This document shows positions 37,891 to 47,244 of a stretch of DNA of 64,000 nt, piece after piece. The stretch covers positions 27,495-91,494 of the forward strand of contig JACOEH010000017.1 of assembly GCA_024998685.1 (NCBI GenBank). The letters are read 5' to 3'. The notes under the pieces were generated by a model. The model was not told the origin of the DNA and did not search any database. It was given only the letters and a program-made list of their open reading frames with translations. The translations under genes were made by a program, and so were the position numbers. Origin of the DNA: Nitrospira sp. Its GTDB lineage: Bacteria > Nitrospirota > Nitrospiria > Nitrospirales > Nitrospiraceae. The first letter of the stretch is position 1, and each line of letters starts with the position of its first letter.

Positions 37891-37901
37891 CGAGAAAATT
37901 C

Positions 37902-38504
37902 ATGGCGACCAACCCATCATATGGCCGGCGAGATTTCCTGAAAGATTCGGTGATCTCTACGGTCAGGGCCGCGCATGAGCTCGTCAAACAGGCGGATGGT
38001 CTCCCGGCGGAGCCTCCTCCTGCAGCGACGCGTAGGGATTGGCTGCGTCCTCCTGGTGCGGTGGGAGAACAATTGTTCCTTGAACGGTGTACACAGTGCA
38101 ATGATTGCGTCACGGCCTGTCCACCCGGCGCGATCGTCGCACATCCGGAGGACGGCACCCCGGTTCTTTTTGCGGATCAATCACCCTGCCTCCTCTGCGA
38201 AGACCTTCCCTGCATCGCCGCATGTGAAACAGACGCGCTTTTGCCCGTCGTGGGAGTCAACCACGTCCATATGGGAATCGCTGCGATCTCACACCGTATT
38301 TGTACGGCGGGGCAGGGATGTCATGCGTGTGTGTCGAAGTGTCCAACGGACGCCCTTGTGATGGATTTTGCGTCGTTGCATCTATCCGTCGTGGAGGAAG
38401 CCTGTGTCGGGTGCGGAATGTGTGAGATGGTCTGCAAGACCGTCAGCGACCGAGTTGCAATCCGTGTGATACCGTCGAGACATCTGACAAGGGTCGATTC
38501 ATGA
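37902..38504 (+). CDS. Four-cluster ferredoxin-type protein (NapF/NapG-like)
   Basis: From ATG 37902, 200 residues; the track start 37863 lies in the repeat element. A twin-arginine-like motif YGRRDFLKDS is near the N-terminus, though the following segment is not strongly hydrophobic, so Tat export is uncertain. Four cysteine groups could hold 4Fe-4S clusters: CTQCNDCVTACPPG, CLLCEDLPCIAACE, CHACVSKCPTD (with upstream Cys) and CVGCGMCEMVCK. It resembles NapF/NapG-type electron-transfer or maturation proteins. Its place before a TorD-like chaperone suggests NXR-related maturation. Confidence 0.8.
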   Translation: MATNPSYGRRDFLKDSVISTVRAAHELVKQADGLPAEPPPAATRRDWLRPPGAVGEQLFLERCTQCNDCVTACPPGAIVAHPEDGTPVLFADQSPCLLCEDLPCIAACETDALLPVVGVNHVHMGIAAISHRICTAGQGCHACVSKCPTDALVMDFASLHLSVVEEACVGCGMCEMVCKTVSDRVAIRVIPSRHLTRVDS

Positions 38505-38569
38505 TGACGTCATTCGTGCGGGATTGCTCAGCGGAAAATGTCAGTTCGCGACATCGAACCAATTCACTC

Positions 38570-38599
38570 TTGACTTCGTACCACCCTTATTCATATACA
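38570..38599 (+). promoter_or_regulatory. Putative sigma-70-type promoter upstream of TorD-like gene
   Basis: TTGACT (38570-38575) and TATACA (38594-38599) are separated by 18 bases, 60 bases before the TorD-like ATG. A small inverted repeat ATGTC...GACAT lies 20-30 bases upstream (38538-38554) and could be an operator. Confidence 0.4.
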
Positions 38600-38661
38600 T
38601 ACATGGCTCTGTCGCCCGACCTTGGGGGTAGGGTGAACGAGGCGGCCAGGAGACGAACGCT

Positions 38662-39633
38662 ATGACGAGTCAACAGCCGATGCAAGGGGTATCTGCATCA
38701 GCAACCGCCACACTGCCGAACCCTTCCACCATCAAAGACTCTCCCGCCGTCGAACGCGCGCTGAACCGCAGTAAAATCTATTTGTTGATCTCTTGGAGTC
38801 TTCTGTATCCCGAAGATGAAGAATTCCTGGATTACCTGCGGTGCGGCGAATTCGTGGAGGATGGCCGTGCTGCTCTCAGTGCATTGGAAGTCGCCCTAGG
38901 AACCGATGACGGTGGACGAGCCAAGGAAAAGTTGGGCGCGCTGAAGCAACAATTTGATCGGATGGAGAGCCTTATCGCTTCCGAATGTGTCAACTGGCAG
39001 CTGAGCGACCTTCAGTCGGAACATCGTCGTGTGTTCAGCAATGTGATTACGCTCGACTGCCCTCCCTATGAAACGCTTTTTGGGAACGACCATGTGTTTG
39101 CGCAATCCCATGTGATGGGTGATATCTCCGGCTTCTACAAAGCCTTCGGAGTCGAATTATCGAAAGATATCCATGAGCGACTCGATCACCTCAGTGTCGA
39201 ATTCGAGTTCATGCATTTTCTTGCCTATAAGGAATCCTATTCGCGCTGTCACGATGGGCCGGAAAAGACACAGATCGTGGTCGACGCGCAGAAGAAGTTC
39301 GTCAAAAATCATATCGGTCGATGGGTCCCGCTGTTCTGTCGCATGCTGACCAAGAAAGCGGACTCCGGCCTTTTCAAATTAGTGGCCGATATGACCGCTG
39401 AGTGGATGGAGATTGAGGCGGCCTTCTTGAGCGTGGCCCCTCAGCCCTACACGGAAACCGACTATCGTCCGGCGACGTTCAATTCTCCCGAAGGCCAGAC
39501 CTATGAATGCGGCGCGCAAGATCAGGGGAACGAATTGACCGTGCTGTTGAATGAAGTCGGTGCGCAGTCGTTCATGGATGTGAAAGAGAAAGATAAGGGG
39601 CAGGAGGAAGGGGGACCTTCCGGAACCGCATGA
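38662..39633 (+). CDS. TorD-family molybdoenzyme chaperone
   Basis: A cytoplasmic protein of 323 residues, longer than TorD (about 200) because of Ser/Thr-rich ends. Diagnostic segments are YETLFGNDHVFAQ, DISGFYKAFGVEL and DHLSVEFEFMHFLAYKE. TorD-type chaperones bind the catalytic subunit of DMSO-reductase family enzymes during Mo-cofactor insertion and guard Tat export. In Nitrospira such a gene is associated with nitrite oxidoreductase. The next gene is an NxrC-like subunit, 61 bases away. Confidence 0.85.
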   Translation: MTSQQPMQGVSASATATLPNPSTIKDSPAVERALNRSKIYLLISWSLLYPEDEEFLDYLRCGEFVEDGRAALSALEVALGTDDGGRAKEKLGALKQQFDRMESLIASECVNWQLSDLQSEHRRVFSNVITLDCPPYETLFGNDHVFAQSHVMGDISGFYKAFGVELSKDIHERLDHLSVEFEFMHFLAYKESYSRCHDGPEKTQIVVDAQKKFVKNHIGRWVPLFCRMLTKKADSGLFKLVADMTAEWMEIEAAFLSVAPQPYTETDYRPATFNSPEGQTYECGAQDQGNELTVLLNEVGAQSFMDVKEKDKGQEEGGPSGTA

Positions 39634-39694
39634 GAAATCAGTTAAGGGGTATTCAGTCAAAAGCCATCTTTCATAAAGAGGAGGGAGTAGCATT

Positions 39695-40645
39695 ATGAGG
39701 GTAGCGCAGACGACCAACAGGAAATTGGTGTTTGCCATTCTTCTCTCCGCCCTCACTGTCGGCCTGATGCTGACGTTGGGGCGCGTACCACTGGCCGTCA
39801 GTCAACCGGTAACGATACCGGCTAAGACGGTGAAGGGCCCGATTCCAATGGACGGCGCCAACCCCATCTGGGAAAGTGTTCCCGGCGTTGTCGTTCCGTT
39901 GAGTGGTCAGCTCATCACGACACCGATGCATCCGAATATCTCGGTCAAGTCGGTATTCGTCAAGGCGATGACCAACGGCAAGGAGATCGGATTGCGCTTG
40001 GAGTGGAGTGATCAGACGAAGAATGACACGACGATCGGCCCGCAAGATTTTCGGGACCAGGTTGCGGTGATGTTTCCGGTCAATACAGCCGGGGCTCCGC
40101 CGTTCCAGTGCATGGGGCAGTCCGGCGGGACAACCAATATCTGGCGATGGAATGCCGAATGGCAGAAGGATCTCGGCAAGGACAGCGCGGGAATCTGGGA
40201 TGTGGACGATCAATACCCCGGCATTTTCTGGGATTATTATTTTGAAGAGCCGGCCGGCGGCGTCACCTATCCGGATCGCATCGGTCGAAGTCTGGGACCG
40301 TTCAATCCCGGCATCTGGTCTGGAAACATTATGTCTGATCCGACTCTTCGCGTGAGTTCTGTCGAAGATTTGAGCGCGAACGGTTTCAGCACCCTCACGA
40401 CGCAAGCCCATCAGGATATCATCGGAAATGGTGTCTGGGAACCATCGGGATCCGTCAAGGGCGGAGGCTATACCGGTCCGACATGGCGGGTCGTCGTGAA
40501 GCGGACCTTGGAAAACGGCGACGCGAACGATGTCCAATTCAAGGCAGGAATGTCGGTGCCGATCGCTTTTGCAGTGTGGGACGGCGCCAATATCGAGCGG
40601 AACGGCATGAAGTCGCTTTCGACCTGGTTCACGTTGAAGCTATAG
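39695..40645 (+). CDS. NxrC-like ethylbenzene-dehydrogenase-type heme b subunit (copy 1)
   Basis: An exported protein of 316 residues; GAGGAGGGAG precedes the ATG. The signal peptide covers about residues 1-36 (cleavage near LAVSQP). The EB_dh heme-binding domain shows a Met ligand candidate in FQCMGQSGG, then NIWRWNAEW, and the Lys ligand candidate in ERNGMKSLSTW near the end; Met/Lys ligation is known for EbdC and SerC. It is predicted as the periplasmic gamma subunit that takes electrons from a beta Fe-S subunit. NxrA and NxrB are not in this window. A terminator follows. Confidence 0.8.
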   Translation: MRVAQTTNRKLVFAILLSALTVGLMLTLGRVPLAVSQPVTIPAKTVKGPIPMDGANPIWESVPGVVVPLSGQLITTPMHPNISVKSVFVKAMTNGKEIGLRLEWSDQTKNDTTIGPQDFRDQVAVMFPVNTAGAPPFQCMGQSGGTTNIWRWNAEWQKDLGKDSAGIWDVDDQYPGIFWDYYFEEPAGGVTYPDRIGRSLGPFNPGIWSGNIMSDPTLRVSSVEDLSANGFSTLTTQAHQDIIGNGVWEPSGSVKGGGYTGPTWRVVVKRTLENGDANDVQFKAGMSVPIAFAVWDGANIERNGMKSLSTWFTLKL

Positions 40646-40700
40646 CGACCCGAGCGACATTTGAGCGGATAGTATTGCCGCGTCGCGTACTTTTACAGAG

Positions 40701-40752
40701 GCCTCGGATCGGGATCCCGGTAAATAAGGGAAACGGTCCGAGGCTTTTTTTT
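40701..40752 (+). terminator. Rho-independent terminator after NxrC-like copy 1
   Basis: GCCTCGGATC pairs with GTCCGAGGC around a loop of about 25 bases, followed by eight Ts at 40745-40752. It separates the chaperone/gamma-subunit transcript from the radical SAM gene. Confidence 0.75.
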
Positions 40753-40876
40753 GAAGATTCCAGGATCGGCTTACGTCTCTCCGTCCCTGCAGGATTGCAT
40801 TTTTCGAAGTGCGGAGAGTATAAGAGGAAAGCATTTCGAACCTGCTGATTTTCAAGCATAAAAGGACAAGCATCGC

Positions 40877-42655
40877 ATGAAAATCTCACTGCTCTTCCCT
40901 CCGACCTGGCACCCTTCGCAACCCTATCTCAGTTTGCCGTCCTTGACGGGGTTTTTGCATCAGGGTGGGGTTTCCGACGTGTCCCAACGAGACCTTGGTA
41001 TTGAATTGTTGGATACCGTATTGACCAGAGATTATGCAGCCGAGGTGTATCAGCGTTTGATGGCCAAGCAGCACGAGCTTGAGAAGACTCAAACAGGAGA
41101 GACGGGTCCGGGAAGTCGCGAGCATTACGTGAAGGTGACCGATTCGCTCGACCGATTCTCCTATCTTGTCGACCGTATCGAGCTTGCCAAGGAGACATTG
41201 CGCAGCGAAGGATTTTACGATCCTGACGCCTATCGGGCCAGCTTGTTCATGATCGACAAGTGGCTGGAAGTCGTGTCCTCAGTTTATTTCCCGACCAGGC
41301 TCACGGTTGTGGATAATCAGTTCGAGAACTATTCCATTTATTCCTCCAAAGATCTGATGCGGGTTATTCGTGACGAAGCTCAGAATCCCTTCCTCAGCCT
41401 CTTTCGCGACCGATTCATCCCATCGATCGTCAGCAGCCGCCCAGATCTCATCGGGGTCTCGATTACGGCCACCTCCCAAATCATCCCAGGCCTTACGCTC
41501 TGTCGACTGATTAAGGAGGCCGCCCCCGACCTTCACGTCACCATCGGTGGCAGTATCTTTACCCGTCTCGTGGACAACATTCGTCGTTGCCCGAGCCTCT
41601 TCGAATTGACCGATGATATCGTCGTGTTCGAGGGCGAAACAGCCTTGTTGGAATTGGTCAATCAGCTGGCAGGAAAGAAGGACTACAGTAAGGTTCCCAA
41701 TCTGATCTATCGGCAGAACGGCAAGATTACGGTCAATCAGCCATTCTATTCAGAAAATGTCAATCAGCTTCCCGCGCCGAACTATGACGGATTCCCGCTG
41801 CATCGCTACTTATCGCCGGAGCCGGTCCTGCCGGTCCAATTTTCGCGGGGCTGCTACTACAAAGATTGTGCGTTCTGCGCACTGACCCTCGATCACCAGA
41901 ATTTCAGACAAAAGGACCCGGGGCGTACGGTCGAGGAATTGCAATGGCTGAAGCAGCGCTATGGCGCACGCCATTTCTTTTTCACCGACGAATGCTTCGC
42001 GCTGGCACCGACAAAACGGTTGTGCCAGCAAATGATCGAGCGCGAGCTCGATGTCAAATGGACATGCGAAATGCGGTTCGAGAAAAATCTTTCACGCGAG
42101 CTGTTGGCGTCGATGCGTGATGCCGGATGTTTGAAGATCGTCTTTGGGTTGGAGTCCTTCAATCAACGTATCATGGATTTCATGAAGAAGGGAATCAAAC
42201 AAGAATGGGTCCGGCGGATCGCGAATGACTGTGTGGATCTCGGCATCGCCGTGCATTGTTACATCATCGTCGGCTTCCCGACGGAAAGAGAGGAAGAAGC
42301 GCTGGAAACCATGAACTTTATCGTTGAAAACAAGAGACTCCACGAGTCGTACGGGTTTTCTTGCCAACCCTGCCTGTTCGACTTGGAAAAGGAAGCTCCC
42401 ATTATGAGCGATCCCGGAGGATACGGCATTCGGCGCATCATGCGGCCGTCGGCGGAAGACTTGAGCCTGGGATTTTTCTATGAAGTGCAAGAGGGCATGA
42501 CTCCCGAAGAAGCAGAGCGGTTGTATCAGTATGTCTACGAGCGGATCAGCGAAGTCGTGTGCGAGCTTCCCTTCAACTATGCGATGGCGGATGGGCTACT
42601 GTACATCTCCAGGACGAAAGAAGGCGCCGGGCAGGCGCCGATCGCCGCGCATTGA
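40877..42655 (+). CDS. B12-binding-type radical SAM protein
   Basis: A protein of 592 residues. The first 300 residues contain a cobalamin-binding-like Rossmann region (LIGVSITATSQIIPGL, HVTIGGSIF). The radical SAM core begins with RGCYYKDCAFCAL, a CX4CX2C arrangement as seen in some B12-type radical SAM families, followed by FFTDECFA and KIVFGLESFNQRIMDFMKKG. No signal peptide. It acts in the cytoplasm on an unknown substrate. Its place inside the NXR-accessory cluster suggests cofactor or protein modification. It starts a second transcript after the terminator. Confidence 0.82.
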   Translation: MKISLLFPPTWHPSQPYLSLPSLTGFLHQGGVSDVSQRDLGIELLDTVLTRDYAAEVYQRLMAKQHELEKTQTGETGPGSREHYVKVTDSLDRFSYLVDRIELAKETLRSEGFYDPDAYRASLFMIDKWLEVVSSVYFPTRLTVVDNQFENYSIYSSKDLMRVIRDEAQNPFLSLFRDRFIPSIVSSRPDLIGVSITATSQIIPGLTLCRLIKEAAPDLHVTIGGSIFTRLVDNIRRCPSLFELTDDIVVFEGETALLELVNQLAGKKDYSKVPNLIYRQNGKITVNQPFYSENVNQLPAPNYDGFPLHRYLSPEPVLPVQFSRGCYYKDCAFCALTLDHQNFRQKDPGRTVEELQWLKQRYGARHFFFTDECFALAPTKRLCQQMIERELDVKWTCEMRFEKNLSRELLASMRDAGCLKIVFGLESFNQRIMDFMKKGIKQEWVRRIANDCVDLGIAVHCYIIVGFPTEREEEALETMNFIVENKRLHESYGFSCQPCLFDLEKEAPIMSDPGGYGIRRIMRPSAEDLSLGFFYEVQEGMTPEEAERLYQYVYERISEVVCELPFNYAMADGLLYISRTKEGAGQAPIAAH

Positions 42656-42679
42656 CCTCATTTTTTTACGAGAGCTATA

Positions 42680-43828
42680 ATGACTGATTCTATGGGTGTG
42701 GTCATGAAGGCAACAGCTCTCAGCGAGCGAGTGACAGGGAAAGTTTCAGACTTCGGGCCGCTGTTCGAGTATACCGTCAAACTCGTTCTTCTGACCTCTT
42801 TTCTCGAGCTGGTTCTCTATCGTCTGGCCTCCCGACTGGGAATGCATCTCAGCAAGATGGCGGCAGATCATCCGTGGATCACTCCCACATTCACCGCCCT
42901 GACCGAGGTGGGCGCATGGCTCCTCAACATCGTCGCCGTATTATTGTTCTTGGCACTCACGTTGACTTTGATCAACCGATGGGGAGGACCGGAAACAAGC
43001 CGGCTCAGCAAGCTTGGCAGTGTGGGGGTTGCACTCTTGTTGCTGTTGACCGTGATGTTTCTCATTGTGCAGCCCGGCATGCTGGGGGCAATCGTCTACA
43101 ACGGGTTGACGCTGCTGGTGCTGACGGCGTTTGTATGGGAATATGTGACGGCCCACCCCGAGCCGGCGCAACGCGCGCTGGCGGTCACGTATTATTTGGG
43201 TGTTTCCGGATGGCTGTATTATCAGATCGTTTCGACGATCTACAGTTTGATGGGCACGATCGCGTCACCGCCCTTGGTCTACGAATCTCATCGTGTGGGT
43301 GAGGCATTGATGGTTCTAGCCAGCTTCTTCGTTTTTGTGGCCTATGGCAAGAGCAAGAGTCTCTCGTTGCGAACGAAGAATCGGCGGCAGCGGAACCGAG
43401 CCATGTGGTTTTGGTCGATGACGGGAATCATTTTCTCAGCCCTCCTCGTCGCAGACTACGCCTTGGACCTGTATAATCCCGCATTGGCCTCCGCCGTCAG
43501 GCAGGCCTCGCAGGGCATCGGGTGGATCTTTCAATTCGGAATGGGCTATACCTTCTATCTCCCGTTTGCGGTGTATGTCGGGGGATTGCTCTGCTGGTCC
43601 TACACCGTCGTCAAGTTGCTGATGATGGGGCGACTGGCCGGCTATGGGATCGGTCTGATGTTCGTCGCCGGTTATGCCCTCATGTTCTCGAACCTTACGT
43701 TAATGGTCGTCCTTGGGGTCATGTTGCTTGCCCTTGATCGAGTGAAGCCGACCGCCGCCGAATCTGTGCCGACCGCCGTCGGCCCCGTGATGTCGGCATC
43801 GGACGGCCTACTCCCGAGGCAGGCCTAG
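42680..43828 (+). CDS. Polytopic membrane protein, unknown function
   Basis: A protein of 382 residues with about nine to ten helices and short loops, starting at ATG 42680 or the in-frame ATG 42692. Hydrophobic spans include LLNIVAVLLFLALTLTLI, VALLLLLTVMFLIVQPGML and GIGLMFVAGYALMFSNLTLM. A basic loop (SLSLRTKNRRQRNR) suggests the cytoplasmic side. No family is recognised and there are no obvious cofactor motifs. It lies between the radical SAM and TPR genes in one direction. Confidence 0.65.
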   Translation: MTDSMGVVMKATALSERVTGKVSDFGPLFEYTVKLVLLTSFLELVLYRLASRLGMHLSKMAADHPWITPTFTALTEVGAWLLNIVAVLLFLALTLTLINRWGGPETSRLSKLGSVGVALLLLLTVMFLIVQPGMLGAIVYNGLTLLVLTAFVWEYVTAHPEPAQRALAVTYYLGVSGWLYYQIVSTIYSLMGTIASPPLVYESHRVGEALMVLASFFVFVAYGKSKSLSLRTKNRRQRNRAMWFWSMTGIIFSALLVADYALDLYNPALASAVRQASQGIGWIFQFGMGYTFYLPFAVYVGGLLCWSYTVVKLLMMGRLAGYGIGLMFVAGYALMFSNLTLMVVLGVMLLALDRVKPTAAESVPTAVGPVMSASDGLLPRQA

Positions 43829-43840
43829 TTTCAGAGCGAG

Positions 43841-44653
43841 ATGATTATGGAAAATCCAGAACCGACGGCATCGCAATCGGAGGTCGTTCTCGACCCCGGC
43901 GATCAGCCGCTTACTCCGGACGAAGAGATCTCCGAGATCGAAAAATTATTGGCCGGCGAACCGGATGACTTTCAGGCTCGTTGTCGACTCGGTGAACTGT
44001 ACTTCAGCAAAGGGCGGCTTGACGAGGCGTTGGCGGAAGTCAAGAAAGCGATTGAGATGGCGGAATCCCTTCGCGCGGAAATGAATCGCTCGCTGGCCAT
44101 GTATTATTCAAACCTGGGAACGATCTATGCGACGAAGAACATGGCCGATGAAGCCGAGGCTGAATTTCGGCATGCATTGGATATCTTCCCGCATGATGTC
44201 CTGGCGTTGTTCAATCTTGGGAGGCTCTACGCAGACAAGAAGCAATACATGGAGGCGAAGGGTTACTACGAACGTCTCGTCGAAATCACGCCTGACGACC
44301 CGATCGCTTGGTATAACCTTGCCGGCGTCTATATTGAGTTGGATAACCCCCACGTGTCCGACTACAACACGATCGACGTGGGTATTCAGTGCTACCTTCG
44401 CACCTTGGAGCTGGATCCCAAGCATTTGGAATCGAGCTTCAAGCTGATGGAAATCGCGCTCAATCATAAGAAGACCGATTTGGCGGTCAGGGTTATGGAG
44501 AGCGCGGTGGAGCACAGTCCGGATGAACCGCTCGCGTATTACAACCTCATCAGTGTGTATGATAAGTGCAAGATGTTCGACAAGGCCGAAGAGACCCGCA
44601 AACGATTAAAGGAGCGGTTTTCCAAGAAGCCGAAGGACGATTCACGATCCTAA
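43841..44653 (+). CDS. Tetratricopeptide-repeat protein
   Basis: A soluble protein of 270 residues with at least four to five TPR units (FQARCRLGELYFSKGRLDEA, AMYYSNLGTIYATKNMADEA, VLALFNLGRLYADKKQYMEA, AWYNLAGVYIE). An acidic 40-residue leader precedes them and there is no signal peptide. It probably acts as a binding scaffold. It starts 12 bases after the membrane-protein gene and precedes tatA, so it may be part of the assembly/export set. Confidence 0.85.
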   Translation: MIMENPEPTASQSEVVLDPGDQPLTPDEEISEIEKLLAGEPDDFQARCRLGELYFSKGRLDEALAEVKKAIEMAESLRAEMNRSLAMYYSNLGTIYATKNMADEAEAEFRHALDIFPHDVLALFNLGRLYADKKQYMEAKGYYERLVEITPDDPIAWYNLAGVYIELDNPHVSDYNTIDVGIQCYLRTLELDPKHLESSFKLMEIALNHKKTDLAVRVMESAVEHSPDEPLAYYNLISVYDKCKMFDKAEETRKRLKERFSKKPKDDSRS

Positions 44654-44677
44654 TTCATCTTGAGGAAGAGGTGTACT

Positions 44678-44953
44678 ATGTTTGGAAGTTTGGGATTCAC
44701 CGAGCTGATTCTTATACTCATGATTGTGCTGATTATCTTCGGCGCCGGGAAATTACCGCAATTGGGCGAGGGGCTGGGCAAGGCGATCAAGGGATTCAAG
44801 AAGTCCGTCCATGAAGCGGACGCGATCGAGGCCGACGCTCAAGCTGAGGCGCAACAGACTGCTGCGCCTCAAATCGTGACTGCGGCTTCGACTCAGAATG
44901 CTGCATTGAATCAACCGGCGGGAGGCGCCGCGCAGCCCGCTCCACGGGCCTAG
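44678..44953 (+). CDS. tatA: Twin-arginine translocase subunit TatA
   Basis: From ATG 44678, 91 residues, with GAGGAAGAGG upstream. The N-terminal helix [20 protein letters not shown] is followed by the hinge [22 protein letters not shown], the standard TatA amphipathic helix, then an Ala/Gln-rich tail. TatA forms the export pore for folded cofactor-bearing proteins. A dedicated tatA inside the accessory cluster fits the need to export an NXR-type molybdoenzyme. Confidence 0.92.
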   Translation: MFGSLGFTELILILMIVLIIFGAGKLPQLGEGLGKAIKGFKKSVHEADAIEADAQAEAQQTAAPQIVTAASTQNAALNQPAGGAAQPAPRA

Positions 44954-45000
44954 CAGGATGTTGAAAAAGTCCGGTTGGAAGGCCTTTTTGAACATCCTGT
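44953..45000. repeat. Inverted-repeat element, copy 2 (short form)
   Basis: gcaggatgttgaaaaag pairs with the end cctttttgaacatcctg; only about 10 bases separate the arms, so this form lacks the interior of the other copies. It overlaps the tatA stop and could fold as a transcript-end hairpin. Confidence 0.7.
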
Positions 45001-45064
45001 GTTGAGAGTCAAAAGTGCGCCAGCAGCATAGTTTATCAACAGCCTCCTAGCGAGCGTCGTACCT

Positions 45065-46318
45065 ATGGAAACCGAACTTGGTTTGGCCGCCGGTTACATT
45101 GAAACCTTTGCCGGAAACGGTAAAGCCCGAAGCACGGGCGACGGCAAGCGTGCGGTGAAAGCCGGAATTCCGCTCCCCCATCACATCGCACTCGACAAGG
45201 CAGGACGGTGGCTGTACTTTGCCGAATCAGGCTCTGACCGAGTCCGGCGCGTCGATCTTCAAGAAGGCACTGTCCACAATTTTGCCGGAATCGGGGAGAC
45301 GTGTTACAGCGGCGATGATGGTCTCTGTGGCGAAGCAGGACTCTATCTTCCCTTAGGCGTCGCGTTTGATTCCCTGAACAATTTGTACATCTGTGATTCC
45401 GGAAGCAACCGGATTCGAAGGGTCGATCATGTCACGGGCATCATTACGACGGTGGTCGGTACCGGTCAGCATGGATTCAACGGGGACGGTCCCGCGCTGG
45501 AAGTCAATCTGACTTGGCCTGCAGCGATCGCGTTTGATCATGAAGACGTTCTCTTTATCGCCGATACTCAAGCGCACAAAGTCAGGCGGTTCGATCCGAA
45601 AACAGGATTGGTGACGACGATTGCAGGGACCTGGTCGCCCGAGGATGAAGCGAGAGAACAACCGTTGGTAGCCAGGAATTTAGTCGTTTTGTCAGGCGAC
45701 GCGATCGGAATCGATTTCAGCGATGATCAGGGATGGCTTATGCCGGTCTGCTCGGATGGGCTCGACATGTCGATGTATCTGGACGATGGAAAGCATGCGA
45801 TGGACGCGCGTCTCTACGACATCGTCGGTCTGGCGGTTGATGCCAGGGGCGACGTGTACGTCGTCGATAAGGGCAGCAATCGTGTCAGAAAGATCGATTC
45901 TCGGACGGGAGTGATTTCGACTGTCGCGGGGGTCTGCCGGTACGGATACGACGGCGACGAGAAGCCGGCCGTCAGAGCCATGTTGCACGCCCCGGAAGCC
46001 GTGATTCTTGATCACGATGACAATCTCTACATTTCCGACACCATGAATCATCGGGTTCGCAAGGTCGATGGAAAGACGGGCCTTATCGCCACGGTCGCGG
46101 GAAACGGTGACAGTGGATATGAAGACAAGAACATCGGCGGCTGCGGGGCCGCTCGATTCGTCGCCAAAGAATCGTCCGGGATGTTGAAACATGGAGACGG
46201 TTTGCTCGGGACCGAGGCTGTGGTGAATTCGCCCGTCGGTTTGGCCGTGGATTCGCAAAGTCACCTCTATATCTGCGAACGCGGAGAAAATAAGATCCGT
46301 CGTCTGAAGCTCTCCTAG
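45065..46318 (+). CDS. NHL-repeat beta-propeller protein
   Basis: A protein of 417 residues with about six NHL units built on the pattern LYICDSGSNRIRRVD-TGIITTVVG, with YSGDDG/FNGDG variants. It has no signal peptide in the reading used (start METELGLAAGY). One unit between about 205 and 255 is degenerate (DGLDMSMYLDDGKHA). NHL propellers mediate protein interaction or sensing. The surroundings of tatA and an NxrC-like gene suggest it serves the same complex; that is inference. Confidence 0.82.
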   Translation: METELGLAAGYIETFAGNGKARSTGDGKRAVKAGIPLPHHIALDKAGRWLYFAESGSDRVRRVDLQEGTVHNFAGIGETCYSGDDGLCGEAGLYLPLGVAFDSLNNLYICDSGSNRIRRVDHVTGIITTVVGTGQHGFNGDGPALEVNLTWPAAIAFDHEDVLFIADTQAHKVRRFDPKTGLVTTIAGTWSPEDEAREQPLVARNLVVLSGDAIGIDFSDDQGWLMPVCSDGLDMSMYLDDGKHAMDARLYDIVGLAVDARGDVYVVDKGSNRVRKIDSRTGVISTVAGVCRYGYDGDEKPAVRAMLHAPEAVILDHDDNLYISDTMNHRVRKVDGKTGLIATVAGNGDSGYEDKNIGGCGAARFVAKESSGMLKHGDGLLGTEAVVNSPVGLAVDSQSHLYICERGENKIRRLKLS

Positions 46319-46397
46319 TCACTACCCCTTGCCTTCACGTTTGTCTCGCATCGGTTTTGTGGTATTCTGAAATCGGCTTCTCTCGGAGTACCGTGCG

Positions 46398-47228
46398 GTG
46401 CGAATGAAGTACATGGACGATTCCCACTCTCATCTCCTTGGGGTTTTTTTCGGCCTTATTGTCGTGGCCGGTGTGCTCGGTGCGTTTGGGATTCCACTGG
46501 TCAGTTCGGCGGGAATGACCATCAGATCGTATTTGGTCTCTGGTGATCTGCCGAATGCCGCCGATGATGCCGATTGGAGGAAGATCTCACCGACCACCAT
46601 TCCCCTGAGTGGGCAAGTGATCACGAGGCCTGTGTGGCCGGAGCCTACCGTGCGCGCGTTGACGGTGCGGTCCGTACACAATGGGACCGAGATCGCCTTT
46701 CTACTGGAATGGCAGGACAACACGAAGAATGATCGGTTGACTCCCGGTACCTTTCGGGATGGAGTTGCGATCGGTCTTCCGCTCGGCGATGCGCCGGCAT
46801 TTTTCTGCATGGGACAGCTCGACCACTATATCAACATCTGGCATTGGAAGGCGGATTGGCAAAGCGATATCGATCGACGGACGTCTCGGGCATCGGAGAA
46901 AAGAGAAGGAGGGGTCCGCACTTTCGAAGTCATCCCGCGACGAGTCTCTTCAGTGGAAGATTTGATCGGCGGGGGATTCAGCACGTTGACCACAAAGGAG
47001 AAGCAGGGAAGAGTGCAAGGACAGGCGGTATGGAGGGACGGTGTGTGGCATGTTGTGATGCGCCGTCCTCTGGCGAGCGAAGAACAAGAGAATGAGGCTA
47101 CGCTCGTTCCCGGTCGCGTTCAGACCGTTTCATTCGCCGTGTGGAATGGAGAAAACAAAGAGCGAAACGGCCAAAAGGCCGTGGCGCCATGGTTTCAACT
47201 TAGCATCGATCCTGTCGCCAAACTGTAA
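46398..47228 (+). CDS. NxrC-like ethylbenzene-dehydrogenase-type heme b subunit (copy 2)
   Basis: Paralogue of 39695-40645 with 276 residues. Start is GTG 46398 (CGGAG about nine bases before) or ATG 46404. An N-terminal hydrophobic segment (LLGVFFGLIVVAGVLGAFGI) serves as signal or anchor. The Met ligand motif FFCMGQLDHYINIWHWKADW and the Lys ligand motif ERNGQKAVAPW are both conserved. It lacks about 40 residues present in copy 1 after the first motif. Two gamma-type subunits in one cluster could replace each other under different conditions. Confidence 0.78.
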   Translation: MRMKYMDDSHSHLLGVFFGLIVVAGVLGAFGIPLVSSAGMTIRSYLVSGDLPNAADDADWRKISPTTIPLSGQVITRPVWPEPTVRALTVRSVHNGTEIAFLLEWQDNTKNDRLTPGTFRDGVAIGLPLGDAPAFFCMGQLDHYINIWHWKADWQSDIDRRTSRASEKREGGVRTFEVIPRRVSSVEDLIGGGFSTLTTKEKQGRVQGQAVWRDGVWHVVMRRPLASEEQENEATLVPGRVQTVSFAVWNGENKERNGQKAVAPWFQLSIDPVAKL

Positions 47229-47244
47229 TCCAATCGCGTGAAGT

